A model generated the notes under the pieces. The model did not search any database. It saw only the letters and a list, made by a program, of their open reading frames with translations, and was not told the origin of the DNA. Shown piece after piece: positions 8,138 through 16,564 of a stretch of DNA of 64,000 nt (its first letter is position 1; each line of letters begins with the position of its first letter). Source of the DNA: Candidatus Meridianibacter frigidus (GTDB taxonomy: Bacteria; Vulcanimicrobiota; Vulcanimicrobiia; Vulcanimicrobiales; Vulcanimicrobiaceae). The position numbers were made by a program, and so were the translations under genes. The stretch is taken from the NCBI GenBank assembly GCA_003243975.1, contig QHBJ01000030.1:1-64000 (forward strand). The letters are read 5' to 3'.

Positions 8138-9630
8138 TGGCAACCATAGCTGCGACGGCCAAAACTCACCTACTGATCGGCGGAGCCTGGGTCGATGCTT
8201 CCGACGGCGCGTCGTACCAAAATCGAAATCCTGCCACCGGCGCCACGCTTGCGCACGTCGCATCCGCATCCGCGCAGGATGTGGAAGCCGCGGCGCGCGC
8301 CGCTCGCAAGGCGTTCGATACCGGCAAATGGTCAACCATGGCCGCTTCTCGCCGCGCTAAGATAATTTACAAGATCGCGCAGCTGCTGGCGGAGCGCGCG
8401 CCCGCGCTGGCGTTGTTGGAAGTGCGCGACAACGGCAAGCCCATCGCAACCGCAAAGGGCGAGCTATCTGCTATCGTGGATACGTTCGAGTTTTACGCAG
8501 GCGCAGCGACCAAGAACTACGGCGACACGTTGCCGAGCCCGATGCCGGGCTATTTTGCCTACACGGTACACGAGCCGGTGGGTGTGGTGGGGGCGATCGT
8601 TCCGTGGAATTTTCCGCTCTTACTCGCGAGTTGGAAAGTTGCGCCTGCGCTGGCAGCGGGCTGCACCATCGTGCTCAAACCCGCGCCCTCCACGCCGCTC
8701 ACCGCGCTGGAACTAGGAAAGATTGCAATTGAGGCCGGACTGCCGGAAGGGGTACTCAACATCATCACCGGTTCGGGACGTGAACTCGGGCAGGCCGTAG
8801 TCGAGCATCCCGAGATCGACAAGATTGCGTTTACCGGGAGTACGGCTACTGGAAAGATGGTCGCTGCAACTGCAGCGCAGACTCTCAAGCGCGTCACGTT
8901 GGAGCTGGGCGGAAAATCGCCGTCAATCGTTTTCGACGACGCCGATATCGATGCGGCGGTGGCGGGCGCGTTGTATGGAATCTATTACAACGCCGGGCAA
9001 ACGTGCGAGGCGCGGTCGCGTTTGCTCGTGCACGAAGGCATCTACGATGAGTTCGTGCAGAAATTCACCGAGCGCGCGGGCAAACTGCGCATCGGGGACC
9101 CCGAGGATGCGCAGACGCAGATCGGGGCCATCACGATGTCCGAGCAGTTTGAGAAGATTGCGGCCTACTGCAAGTCGGGCGAAGAGGAGGGAGCAAACCG
9201 GCTTTTCGGCGGCACGCGTGCGCAGGTCGGTAACGGCCACTCCGGCGGCATGTTCTGGGACGCCACGGCCTTCGAAGCGCGGCCGCACCACCGCATTGCG
9301 CGCGAAGAAATATTCGGGCCCGTGGCTACGTTCCTAAAGTTTACCGATGAGGCACAGGCCATCGCGCTCGCCAACGACAGCGAGTACGGTCTGTCCGCGA
9401 GCATTTGGTCGCAGAACTTGGGCCGCGTCAACCGCGTTGCCAAGGCATTGCGAACCGGCACGGTGGCAGTGAACACGCCTTACGCCGTGTTCCCTGGTAT
9501 CCCGTTCGGTGGATACAAACAGTCCGGCTACGGCCGCGAGCTCGGATTTGACACCGTGCGCCTCTATTCCGAGGTCAAGAGCGTTATAACGTACATGGGC
9601 GAGAAACCCATCAACCCATTTGGAGTATAG
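8137..9630 (+). CDS. NAD(P)-dependent aldehyde dehydrogenase
   Basis: A 497-residue aldehyde dehydrogenase. The cofactor and oxyanion region is VPWNFPLLL, the general-base glutamate is in ELGGKSPS, the nucleophilic cysteine is in NAGQTCEARSRL, and EIFGPV and the SGYGREL C-terminal block are present. It resembles betaine- and phenylacetaldehyde-type dehydrogenases. Position inside an aryl-CoA module suggests a semialdehyde after ring opening, as for BoxD or the PaaZ dehydrogenase domain, or entry of an aromatic aldehyde; neither is proven. The stop is TAG, and the frame stays open for 108 more codons. Confidence 0.9.
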   Translation: MATIAATAKTHLLIGGAWVDASDGASYQNRNPATGATLAHVASASAQDVEAAARAARKAFDTGKWSTMAASRRAKIIYKIAQLLAERAPALALLEVRDNGKPIATAKGELSAIVDTFEFYAGAATKNYGDTLPSPMPGYFAYTVHEPVGVVGAIVPWNFPLLLASWKVAPALAAGCTIVLKPAPSTPLTALELGKIAIEAGLPEGVLNIITGSGRELGQAVVEHPEIDKIAFTGSTATGKMVAATAAQTLKRVTLELGGKSPSIVFDDADIDAAVAGALYGIYYNAGQTCEARSRLLVHEGIYDEFVQKFTERAGKLRIGDPEDAQTQIGAITMSEQFEKIAAYCKSGEEEGANRLFGGTRAQVGNGHSGGMFWDATAFEARPHHRIAREEIFGPVATFLKFTDEAQAIALANDSEYGLSASIWSQNLGRVNRVAKALRTGTVAVNTPYAVFPGIPFGGYKQSGYGRELGFDTVRLYSEVKSVITYMGEKPINPFGV

Positions 9631-9726
9631 AGAACCATCGAACAGCTACGCATCGGTACCACCTACGATACGACCTACGGCACGCTCTGGAAGGATGGTA
9701 CATTCTTTCCAAGCGGCACGAAAGTT

Positions 9727-9957
9727 TTGTTGGTCGGCCTGCACCTCGATCAAGGATTCTGCGTACGGTTTCCGGCCGAGGTGGACGGCGAACCACTGGA
9801 AACTTGGGAAGATTGGACGGAAACCGATTTCTTGTCGGAAGAAGGCACGGTCGAACCGGCGACGTCCGTTTCAAAATCGGTGTTAGCTGAAGCGCGCGAA
9901 GTGCTCAGCGATGCGGAAGACGGTTGCCACCTGCACCTTCACGACGGCGACGACTAA
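9727..9957 (+). CDS. small acidic protein of unknown function, start uncertain
   Basis: Directly after the dehydrogenase TAG (9628-9630) the same frame stays open to 9957, with coding-like composition throughout. There is a glycine/aromatic beta-like segment (YDTTYGTLWKDGTFFPSG), then an acidic tail ending HLHLHDGDD. The only standard start is TTG at 9727, which would discard the apparently coding 9637-9726 segment. A GGAG at 9622-9625 sits 11 bases before an ATC at 9637. The product could therefore be a small protein from a rare start, or a tail made by stop read-through. No family is recognised. Confidence 0.4.
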   Translation: MLVGLHLDQGFCVRFPAEVDGEPLETWEDWTETDFLSEEGTVEPATSVSKSVLAEAREVLSDAEDGCHLHLHDGDD

Positions 9958-10012
9958 AAGCTCGACGGCGGTGTTCTCGCGCGTGTCGCTTCACCAGTTT
10001 TTGGTGGGCAGA

Positions 10013-10834
10013 TCAACCAGGAGCTATTTCGGCTACAGAGCGGAAGAAGTTGGTTGCTTTTTTGCTAAGGAGTGCGTAGTACTCGCGGAAGAGCGCCGAT
10101 GCGATGCTGCCGGGCCAGTGCGCGGGCAGAAGTGCGCTGGGCAATCCCGGATCCACGTAAAGAAAACGTCGAAAGTCTTGCACCAGCCATAGCCGTTCCA
10201 CAAAGGCGCGTGCGGCGCTGAGAGATTGATGAGTGCGTTCGGCGCGCATTCGGGGCGCGTATTGATCAATGAATTTGCGATAATCCGCGGCGATCGATTC
10301 CACATTCCAAGCGCGCGCCATCAACTCACTGTCGCTGAGCGGCCCCGCGTACTCGCCGAGGAAGTAATGCGTTACATCGCGGTGCTTCTTTGCGGCGATG
10401 AGCGCTTGCACGTCTGCGGGCGCCGCATGGGGCGAAATCCAAATCGAGGGACCCAGCGGAGCAAAGCCGAGCACCGTCAGGTCTTTTCGCAAGCGGTCTC
10501 GCTGGGCGCGTTTGGATTCCGCGATTGCATAGATGAGAAGGCGCCAGCGCCCATCCCACTCTGCGGCTGGCTCGTAAATGCGCGGCGAGAGGGCCTCGAC
10601 GCGTGCGAGGCCCCGCGTGGTTAGCGAATACACGGCCCGGTTCGCGCGCTTCCGAGATGCCAGCCAACTCTGGGCCGACATGCGGGAGACGGCTTGGCGC
10701 ACCGCGGCCTCGGAAAGCCTAAACTCGGCCATCAACCGAATCAGGGCTCCAATCCAAAGTTCGCCCCGCGCAACGAAATCGCCGTAGAGCGTGAAGATAA
10801 GAGAGGCCGGGCGGGTCCGCCGGGACGTTTCCAG
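10013..10834 (-). CDS. paaX: PaaX family transcriptional repressor
   Basis: PaaX proteins are GntR-like winged-helix repressors that release DNA on binding phenylacetyl-CoA or a related aryl-CoA. The start was set at CTG (10834-10832), giving 273 residues. This restores the conserved N-terminal block SLIFTLYGDF...LIRLMAEF that ends in the recognition helix (SEAAVRQAVSRM). A GGGAGGT Shine-Dalgarno sits about 6 bases before the CTG. The first later start, TTG at 10735, would remove most of the DNA-binding domain. The C-terminal PaaX domain is complete. It is divergent from the BoxB-like oxygenase, the normal place for an autoregulated local repressor. Confidence 0.88.
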   Translation of the reverse strand: METSRRTRPASLIFTLYGDFVARGELWIGALIRLMAEFRLSEAAVRQAVSRMSAQSWLASRKRANRAVYSLTTRGLARVEALSPRIYEPAAEWDGRWRLLIYAIAESKRAQRDRLRKDLTVLGFAPLGPSIWISPHAAPADVQALIAAKKHRDVTHYFLGEYAGPLSDSELMARAWNVESIAADYRKFIDQYAPRMRAERTHQSLSAARAFVERLWLVQDFRRFLYVDPGLPSALLPAHWPGSIASALFREYYALLSKKATNFFRSVAEIAPG

Positions 10835-10863
10835 TTGACACCTCCCTTTGCCAGGGCTAGTAT
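10835..10863 (+). promoter_or_regulatory. sigma70-like promoter for the oxygenase operon
   Basis: TTGACA at 10835-10840 is followed by exactly 17 bases and TAGTAT at 10858-10863. Transcription would start near 10870, about 120 bases before the oxygenase ATG. The -35 box abuts the CTG start of paaX. Confidence 0.6.
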
Positions 10864-10887
10864 AACGCTATTCTCACGTTTGCACAA
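10859..10887 (-). promoter_or_regulatory. sigma70-like promoter for paaX
   Basis: On the minus strand TTGTGC (10887-10882) is separated by 17 bases from TATACT (10864-10859). Its -10 box overlaps the -10 box of the plus-strand promoter, so the two promoters face each other and should compete. Confidence 0.5.
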
Positions 10888-10898
10888 AATTTCGTTAT
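10862..10898. promoter_or_regulatory. candidate PaaX operator (inverted repeat)
   Basis: ATAACG at 10862-10867 and CGTTAT at 10893-10898 form a perfect 6-bp inverted repeat with a 25-base spacer. It covers the shared -10 region and the start of both transcripts. Position fits a repressor site. The sequence does not match the E. coli PaaX consensus that I recall, so assignment to PaaX is inference. Confidence 0.35.
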
Positions 10899-10905
10899 GA
10901 AGCCC

Positions 10906-10941
10906 GTCGACAAGCTCATGCTTCGACAAGCTCAGCATGAC
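10906..10941. repeat. dispersed repeat A, two half copies
   Basis: TCGACAAGCTCA occurs at 10907-10918 and again at 10923-10934. The exact reverse complement, TGAGCTTGTCGA, is at 40305-40316, and a shorter relative (GACAAGCTC) is at 21905-21913. It lies in the 5' leader of the oxygenase gene. Confidence 0.6.
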
Positions 10942-10990
10942 GCTGATGCACGGTGCGCATTTTTGTCGCAATAAAAGATTGGGGTCTGCA

Positions 10991-12118
10991 ATGGCGCGAA
11001 TTTCTAATTTTGACGACTGGATCGATCTGCTCAAGCAGTGGCAGCACGACATCGGCCTCGATCGGGAGCTGATCGACCGGTACATGCCCGGCTATCAGTT
11101 CGAAGCAAAGTATGGCGAGTTGCCGACGAACGAAATTACGTTTGGCGAATTTCGCGGCGAGCGCAGGTGGGGGAAGGTCATGGAGATGCCGGACCAGCGC
11201 ATGCGTGATGCCGCGTTGAACATGATCGTCTTTCAGGGTGACACGGAGTTCGCGTCCAACGAGCAGCAGCGTTTCCTGGTGAACAATGCCCCCTCAGAGT
11301 ATGACCTCGCATCTTTGGTGCGCATTATGGTGGAAGAAACCCGGCATGGGTATCAGATGTGCCACCTGCTCGTGCATCACTTCGGCAGCGACGGCAAGAT
11401 CGAGGCTCAGAAGATGCTGGAGCGCAGGGCGTTTGGCAAGAAAAATCGGCTGCTTAATGCTTTCAACGATGACGTCACGCACTGGCTGGATTTCTTTGCC
11501 TATACGAACTTCATGGACCGCGATGGCAAGTTTCAGTTAACGATGCTCTCGCATTCGGGTTTTGCGCCGCTGGCGCAATCGATGGGCCCGATGCTGCACG
11601 AAGAGTCGTATCACATGGGCACCGGCATATCGGGCCTCAAGCGTATCGCTCAGGCGGGCGTCATCCCGGTGGAGATGCAGCAGAAGTACTACAACAAATG
11701 GATCTCAGGCTCGCTCGATCTCTTCGGCACCGATCATTCCGGCTCGGCGCAATGGGCCTACGCCTACGGCATCAAGGGCCGCGTGGATGAAGACAAGACC
11801 GATGAACCAGCCGATCGCGAACATCTGAACGAGCGTGCGCGCGGCCAGTTTTACGAAGAAGTCGGCAAGACCGTCGAGATGGTCAATAAAGTAAACCCCA
11901 GCCAAACCAAGCTGTACGTTCCGGACATTCGCTTCAACCGCGAGATCGGTGCGCATAAGGATGAACGGTGGAGCACTGACGGCCGCCGATTGACCGCAGA
12001 AGAGTGGGAGGCGTATGCTTCGACCGTGCTGCCCACCCCGCAGGACGACGAGATTCTCAGCGAATTTTTCAAGAATCCCGGCTGGATTGCAGCCAAAGGA
12101 AAGGCCCAACAAGAATGA
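10991..12118 (+). CDS. BoxB-like di-iron aryl-CoA epoxidase component
   Basis: A 375-residue carboxylate-bridged di-iron protein. Candidate iron ligands appear in BoxB order: E86, E116 and H119 (EETRH), D176 or D178 in the FMDRDGKFQL block, and E205 and H208 (EESYH). Family knowledge: benzoyl-CoA 2,3-epoxidase BoxB has the same blocks and is about 470 residues; PaaA, the catalytic subunit of phenylacetyl-CoA epoxidase, is about 310 and more distant. No PaaBCDE or BoxA reductase is nearby, so electrons would come from elsewhere. The ATG at 10991 follows a GGGGT. It overlaps the crotonase gene by ATGA. The substrate is most likely an aryl-CoA; which one is unresolved. Confidence 0.75.
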   Translation: MARISNFDDWIDLLKQWQHDIGLDRELIDRYMPGYQFEAKYGELPTNEITFGEFRGERRWGKVMEMPDQRMRDAALNMIVFQGDTEFASNEQQRFLVNNAPSEYDLASLVRIMVEETRHGYQMCHLLVHHFGSDGKIEAQKMLERRAFGKKNRLLNAFNDDVTHWLDFFAYTNFMDRDGKFQLTMLSHSGFAPLAQSMGPMLHEESYHMGTGISGLKRIAQAGVIPVEMQQKYYNKWISGSLDLFGTDHSGSAQWAYAYGIKGRVDEDKTDEPADREHLNERARGQFYEEVGKTVEMVNKVNPSQTKLYVPDIRFNREIGAHKDERWSTDGRRLTAEEWEAYASTVLPTPQDDEILSEFFKNPGWIAAKGKAQQE

Positions 12119-12978
12119 CCACGAGCAACATCACCAACGGCACCGCCACCGTCACGCCGTTTGGGCGCGAAGAGCGGAAGTTCGACGGAAAGCGCGTCAT
12201 CAATTACACCAAAGACGCACATATCGGGCTCGTAGAGATGAACGACCCGCCGGCCAACACCTATACGCACGAGATGATGCGTCAGCTCGATGAGGCAATT
12301 CTGGATGCGCGCTTTGACAGCGACGTCGAGGTGATCGTCGTCACCGGAGCGGGCGAAAAGTTCTTCTCCGCGGGTGCCAATATCGGCATGCTGAACTCCG
12401 TCACGCCGGAGTTTAAGTACATGTTCTGCTTGCACGCCAACGAAACGCTCTCCCGTTTTGAACAGACGCCCAAATTAGTGATCGCGGCCATCAACGGCCA
12501 CTGCGTGGGCGGCGGCTTGGAGATCGCAATGGCAGCGGACATCCGCCTTGCACGCCAAGATGCAGGCAAAATTGGACTGCCTGAAGTTGCGCTGGGCGTT
12601 CTGCCCGGTACCGGTGGCACACAGCGCCTCGCGCGACTTGTCGGGAAATCGCGCGCGATCGAAATGATGGCCACGGGACGCACCTTTAGTTTCGAAACCG
12701 CCGTCGATTTGGGAATCGTTAATGAGATCCTGGAAGGCGATGCCGACTCGTTCCGCACCCAAGTACTCATGTATGCCAAGCAGTTCTGCTCGCCGAACAA
12801 GGCGCCCATGGCTGTCGGCCACATCAAGCGCAGCGTGCAAACCGGTATGGAGATGCCCCTGAACGATGCACTGGCGCTGGAGCGTGAGCTGCAATCGCTG
12901 CTGTTCAAGAGCGAAGATGCCAAAGAAGGCATTGCGGCCTACAACGAAAAGCGGATGGCCAAGTTCAAGAATAGGTAA
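12115..12978 (+). CDS. enoyl-CoA hydratase/isomerase (crotonase)
   Basis: A 287-residue crotonase coupled to the oxygenase by ATGA. The acyl-CoA site shows FSAGANIGML, the oxyanion glycines are in NGHCVGGGLE, and LPEVALG contains the second glutamate. Both acid/base glutamates of true hydratases are therefore present (GGGLE and LPE). It has an unusual N-terminal extension of about 30 residues before the first crotonase strand. It could act as PaaF/PaaG or as the ring-opening partner; BoxC itself is about 550 residues, so this is not a full BoxC. Confidence 0.85.
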   Translation: MTTSNITNGTATVTPFGREERKFDGKRVINYTKDAHIGLVEMNDPPANTYTHEMMRQLDEAILDARFDSDVEVIVVTGAGEKFFSAGANIGMLNSVTPEFKYMFCLHANETLSRFEQTPKLVIAAINGHCVGGGLEIAMAADIRLARQDAGKIGLPEVALGVLPGTGGTQRLARLVGKSRAIEMMATGRTFSFETAVDLGIVNEILEGDADSFRTQVLMYAKQFCSPNKAPMAVGHIKRSVQTGMEMPLNDALALERELQSLLFKSEDAKEGIAAYNEKRMAKFKNR

Positions 12979-12997
12979 TCCCGAAGAAGGAGCTTTT

Positions 12998-14722
12998 GTG
13001 AAAGGAATCCGCATTGCAGCGACGGCGCTCGTTGTCGGCCTGCTTGGCGCGACCGCGCCCACGCCATCTCCCGGACCGGACGCCCAGTACTTCGCGATCG
13101 CGCGGGCGTATTTCGATGAAGGGTTTCGGACGCAGCCGGTGGGCGCCACCTTTGCGGGTCTGCATACCTACGACGCCATACTCGGTGATTTTTCGGCCGC
13201 AGCAATCTTGCGGCAACTGGCCGCGGATCGCCGCTACCTCGACGAGCTGAATGCCCTTGATGCCGGGGCGCTTAGTCCCGAAGTTTCCATCGACCGCCAA
13301 ATCCTCATCGATACCATTCAAGATGACCTCTTGCTCACCGGGCAGCTCGCACAGTGGCGTCACAATCCCGACATGTACGGTCAAGCGGCGGTTGGATCGG
13401 TATTCGGAATTATCTCGCGCAACTACGCCCCGCTCTCGACGCGCATGCGGTATGTCATCGCCCGCGAACGGCAGATTCCATCCATGCTGCGCGTAGCCCG
13501 TGGCAACATCACGACTGTGGATGGAACCACAAAGAAGATCGCATCCCAAGACATCGCGGGCGCCGCGATGTTCTTCAAGGATACCGTTCTGCCGGCGTTT
13601 GCGGCGGTCAAAGACAAGACGCTGCAGGCCGAGCTGCGCTCGGCCAATCTGGGTGCGATGGCGGCCATGCAATCCTATGCAAACTGGGTTGCAGCCATCC
13701 ATCCGAGCGGCACCTATGCCATCGGTGCGAACGCTTATCAAAAACGGCTGCGGTACGAAGACGGGCTCACGATTCCGCTGTCCGATTACCTTGCCGTTGG
13801 GGAGCGCGAGCTAGCGCGTTTGCGAACCGAGTTCATTGCCACCGCCAAAGTGATCGACCCCAAAAAGACGCCGCTACAGGTTTATAATTCGCTGGCACTC
13901 GTGCACCCGGCCCCCAATAAGTTGCTGCAGGCGGCGCGCGAGGACCTGATCCGCTTGCGTGCCTTTATCATTGCCCATCACGTCATTACGCTACCGCAGG
14001 ATGCGGACATCAAAGTGGTCGAAACGCCGCCGTTTGAGCGCGCGACCAGCACCGCCTCGATGGATTCGCCGGGACCGCTGGAGAGAGTGGCAACCCAGGC
14101 GTACTACAATGTGACACCCGTAGATCCCAAGTGGAAGCCCGCGCAGACGCAAGAGTACCTGGCCCAGTTCAATGATTTCGAGCGGCCGATCATTTCAGCG
14201 CATGAAGTCTATCCCGGCCACTACGTGAATTTCATCTTCAACAAGCATGCGAATCTGAGCCTCACACGTCAATTGATTTGGAACCCGGCATTCGGCGAGG
14301 GCTGGGCTCACTACGACGAGCAGATGATGGTGGACGAGGGCTGGGGCAATGGTGACCCGCGCGTGCGCCTCGGACAGTTGGAAGAGGCACTTCTGCGCGC
14401 CGCGCGCTTCGTTGTCGGCGTTAAAATGCACACGCAAGGAATGACCGTGCCTCAAGCGGTGAACTTCTTCGTCACGCAAGGGTTACAGCCGCGACAAGTT
14501 GGATACGAAGAAGCCTTGCGCGGCTCGCAGGATCCGATGTACGGCTACTACACGCTGGGCAAGCTTGAGATCTTGAAATTGCGCGCGGACTACAAGAAGA
14601 AGCTGGGACCCAACTTCACCCTCGAGAAATTCCACGATGCGCTGCTGTCGCATGGTGATCCACCGATGCCGTTGCTGCGGCCCCTTCTCTTGGGGAGCGA
14701 CGACGACGGAAAGGTGCTTTAG
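12998..14722 (+). CDS. exported DUF885 metallopeptidase-like protein, copy 1
   Basis: A 574-residue protein starting at GTG, 5 bases after an AAGGAG ribosome-binding site. The first 22 or so residues are a signal peptide (KGIRIAATALVVGLLGATA). The DUF885 zinc-peptidase signature is HEVYPGH (402-408), followed by EGWAHYDEQMMVDEGWG, whose Glu/His residues probably complete the metal site. DUF885 members are predicted to be secreted peptidases or esterases of unknown substrate. The gene starts 20 bases after the crotonase, so it may be in the same transcript. The next gene is its paralogue. Confidence 0.83.
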   Translation: MKGIRIAATALVVGLLGATAPTPSPGPDAQYFAIARAYFDEGFRTQPVGATFAGLHTYDAILGDFSAAAILRQLAADRRYLDELNALDAGALSPEVSIDRQILIDTIQDDLLLTGQLAQWRHNPDMYGQAAVGSVFGIISRNYAPLSTRMRYVIARERQIPSMLRVARGNITTVDGTTKKIASQDIAGAAMFFKDTVLPAFAAVKDKTLQAELRSANLGAMAAMQSYANWVAAIHPSGTYAIGANAYQKRLRYEDGLTIPLSDYLAVGERELARLRTEFIATAKVIDPKKTPLQVYNSLALVHPAPNKLLQAAREDLIRLRAFIIAHHVITLPQDADIKVVETPPFERATSTASMDSPGPLERVATQAYYNVTPVDPKWKPAQTQEYLAQFNDFERPIISAHEVYPGHYVNFIFNKHANLSLTRQLIWNPAFGEGWAHYDEQMMVDEGWGNGDPRVRLGQLEEALLRAARFVVGVKMHTQGMTVPQAVNFFVTQGLQPRQVGYEEALRGSQDPMYGYYTLGKLEILKLRADYKKKLGPNFTLEKFHDALLSHGDPPMPLLRPLLLGSDDDGKVL

Positions 14723-14725
14723 GAC

Positions 14726-16480
14726 ATGAGGACGATATTGCGGCAGTTTGTAGTCGGCGCACTGCTCCTTGCGCTTTTCGCGACGAACTGGAGTGCCGTA
14801 CGTGCGGCGCCAGCACAGCCGAATGCCGATGCGGAACTTTACGCGCTCGCGCGCGCGTACTTTGATCGTACATGGCGCGACAACCCGGTGGCGGCCACGA
14901 ACGTCGGGCTCCATATGTACGACGACCGGCTCGGCTCGTATACGGCGGCCGCCTTTCGCGCGCGCATCGATTCGGCCCAAACGTATCTCAACGCGCTCAG
15001 GGCGATTCGACAAGACGATCTTTCCCCGGAAGCGGGGTACGATTTCCTGATTTTTCGCAGCCGCCTGGAAGCTACGCTTCTTAGCTTGCAAACCGAACAG
15101 GACTGGCGCCACTCACCGAGCTTTTACACCGGGGCGGCCAGCAACGCCGTCTTCTCGTTGATCAAGCGCGACTTCGCACCCTTGGATGCGCGCATGCGTG
15201 ATGCTATTGTACGCGAGCATGCCATTCCGGAATTGCTACGCCAAGGCGCACAAAACATTACAACCGTGGACGCGACGACTGCGCAGATCGAGTCCGCCGA
15301 TGTCAAGGGCGCTGCGGTGTTCTTTTCGACCACAGTGCCGCAGGCGTTTGCGAGCGTGAGCGACTCCTCGCTCCACGCGCACCTCCAAGCCGCGAACGAC
15401 GCCGTGCTGGCGGCCATCGGTGCTTACAGCGCGAGGATGGAGGCCGGACCATTTGCACACCCGCGCGGGACCTTCGCCATTGGGCCGCGCATCTTCGCGC
15501 GGCGCCTGCAACTGCAGGAACTTTTCCCGATTTCACTGGCGCAATACGAAGCCGTAGGCGTGAGGGCGCTGGCCGACACAAAGAGTCAATTCGTAGCGGT
15601 CGCCAAGCAAATCGATCCCGCCAAGAGTCCACAAGAAGTGGCTACCGAGATTGGGGCAGACCATCCGGCAGCCGAGCAGCTATTGGGGACGGCCCAAGAG
15701 GACCTCAGTAAGCTGCGTGCATTCGTACAGGAGCGGCACATCGTCACCTTGCCGCCCGAATTCGATATCAAGGTTGTGCCGACACCCGTCTTTGCCCGCC
15801 AGACGACGTTCGCGTCCATGGACTCGCCCGGTCCGCTTGAAACCGTCGCGACCCAAGCGTACTATAACGTAACTCCCGTTGAGGACAGCTGGGCGCCGGC
15901 ACGCAAAGAGTCACATCTGTCGTTCTTCAACAATTACTACCGGCCCATCGTTAGCGCGCATGAAGTGATGCCCGGACACTACGTCAATTTTGCGCTGAAC
16001 AAGCACGAGAAACTCTCGATCATTCGCAAACTCATGAGCAGCCCGTCGTACGCCGAAGGCTGGGCCCACTATGACGAGCAGATGATGGTGGATGAGGGCT
16101 GGGGCGACGGAAACCCCAAAGTGCGTCTAGCCCAGTTGCAGGGAGCGCTCTTACGCGAAGCGCGCTACCTGGTCGGCTTGCGCGAACATACGCAAGGCAT
16201 GACCGTAGATGAGGCGACCAAATTCTTCGAAGAAAACGCTTTTGTCGGGCCGGAACCGGCGCATCGCGAAGCCCTGCGCGGGACGCAGGACCCACTGTAC
16301 GGGTACTATACGCTCGGCAAGCTTGAGCTCTTGAAACTGCGCGAGGACTATCACCGGAAAGTGGGCTCCGCCTTTACGCTCCAGAAATTTCACGACGCGT
16401 TCCTGGCGCATGGCGACCCGCCTATCGCCATAACACGCAAAGAGTTGCTGGGTAAAGCCGACGACGGGAAGCTTCTTTAG
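14726..16480 (+). CDS. exported DUF885 metallopeptidase-like protein, copy 2
   Basis: A 584-residue paralogue of the preceding gene, separated by 3 bases. It has a signal peptide (RTILRQFVVGALLLALFA...VRA) and the same landmarks: HEVMPGH (412-418), EGWAHYDEQMM and the C-terminal YGYYTLGKLE block. The two copies align along their whole length but have clearly diverged, so the tandem duplication is old. Function is unknown beyond the predicted periplasmic peptidase fold. Confidence 0.83.
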   Translation: MRTILRQFVVGALLLALFATNWSAVRAAPAQPNADAELYALARAYFDRTWRDNPVAATNVGLHMYDDRLGSYTAAAFRARIDSAQTYLNALRAIRQDDLSPEAGYDFLIFRSRLEATLLSLQTEQDWRHSPSFYTGAASNAVFSLIKRDFAPLDARMRDAIVREHAIPELLRQGAQNITTVDATTAQIESADVKGAAVFFSTTVPQAFASVSDSSLHAHLQAANDAVLAAIGAYSARMEAGPFAHPRGTFAIGPRIFARRLQLQELFPISLAQYEAVGVRALADTKSQFVAVAKQIDPAKSPQEVATEIGADHPAAEQLLGTAQEDLSKLRAFVQERHIVTLPPEFDIKVVPTPVFARQTTFASMDSPGPLETVATQAYYNVTPVEDSWAPARKESHLSFFNNYYRPIVSAHEVMPGHYVNFALNKHEKLSIIRKLMSSPSYAEGWAHYDEQMMVDEGWGDGNPKVRLAQLQGALLREARYLVGLREHTQGMTVDEATKFFEENAFVGPEPAHREALRGTQDPLYGYYTLGKLELLKLREDYHRKVGSAFTLQKFHDAFLAHGDPPIAITRKELLGKADDGKLL

Positions 16481-16525
16481 GCACCGTTTGCGGCAAGCTC
16501 TATGGTCCAATTCCTGAATCAGCCG

Positions 16526-16545
16526 GTGGCCAATGCGACTTGGCC
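16526..16545. terminator. candidate bidirectional terminator hairpin
   Basis: TGGCCAA and TTGGCCA form a perfect 7-bp stem with a 6-base loop between the convergent DUF885 and membrane-protein genes. There is no T tract on either side, so intrinsic termination is uncertain. Confidence 0.35.
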
Positions 16546-16564
16546 ATCGAGAATCTTGACCCGC

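Noticed and set aside
10991-12118. Calling the oxygenase PaaA
   Set aside because: The motif order and wording (EETRH, FMDRDGKFQL, EESYH) fit BoxB better, and none of the other PaaABCDE subunits is present.
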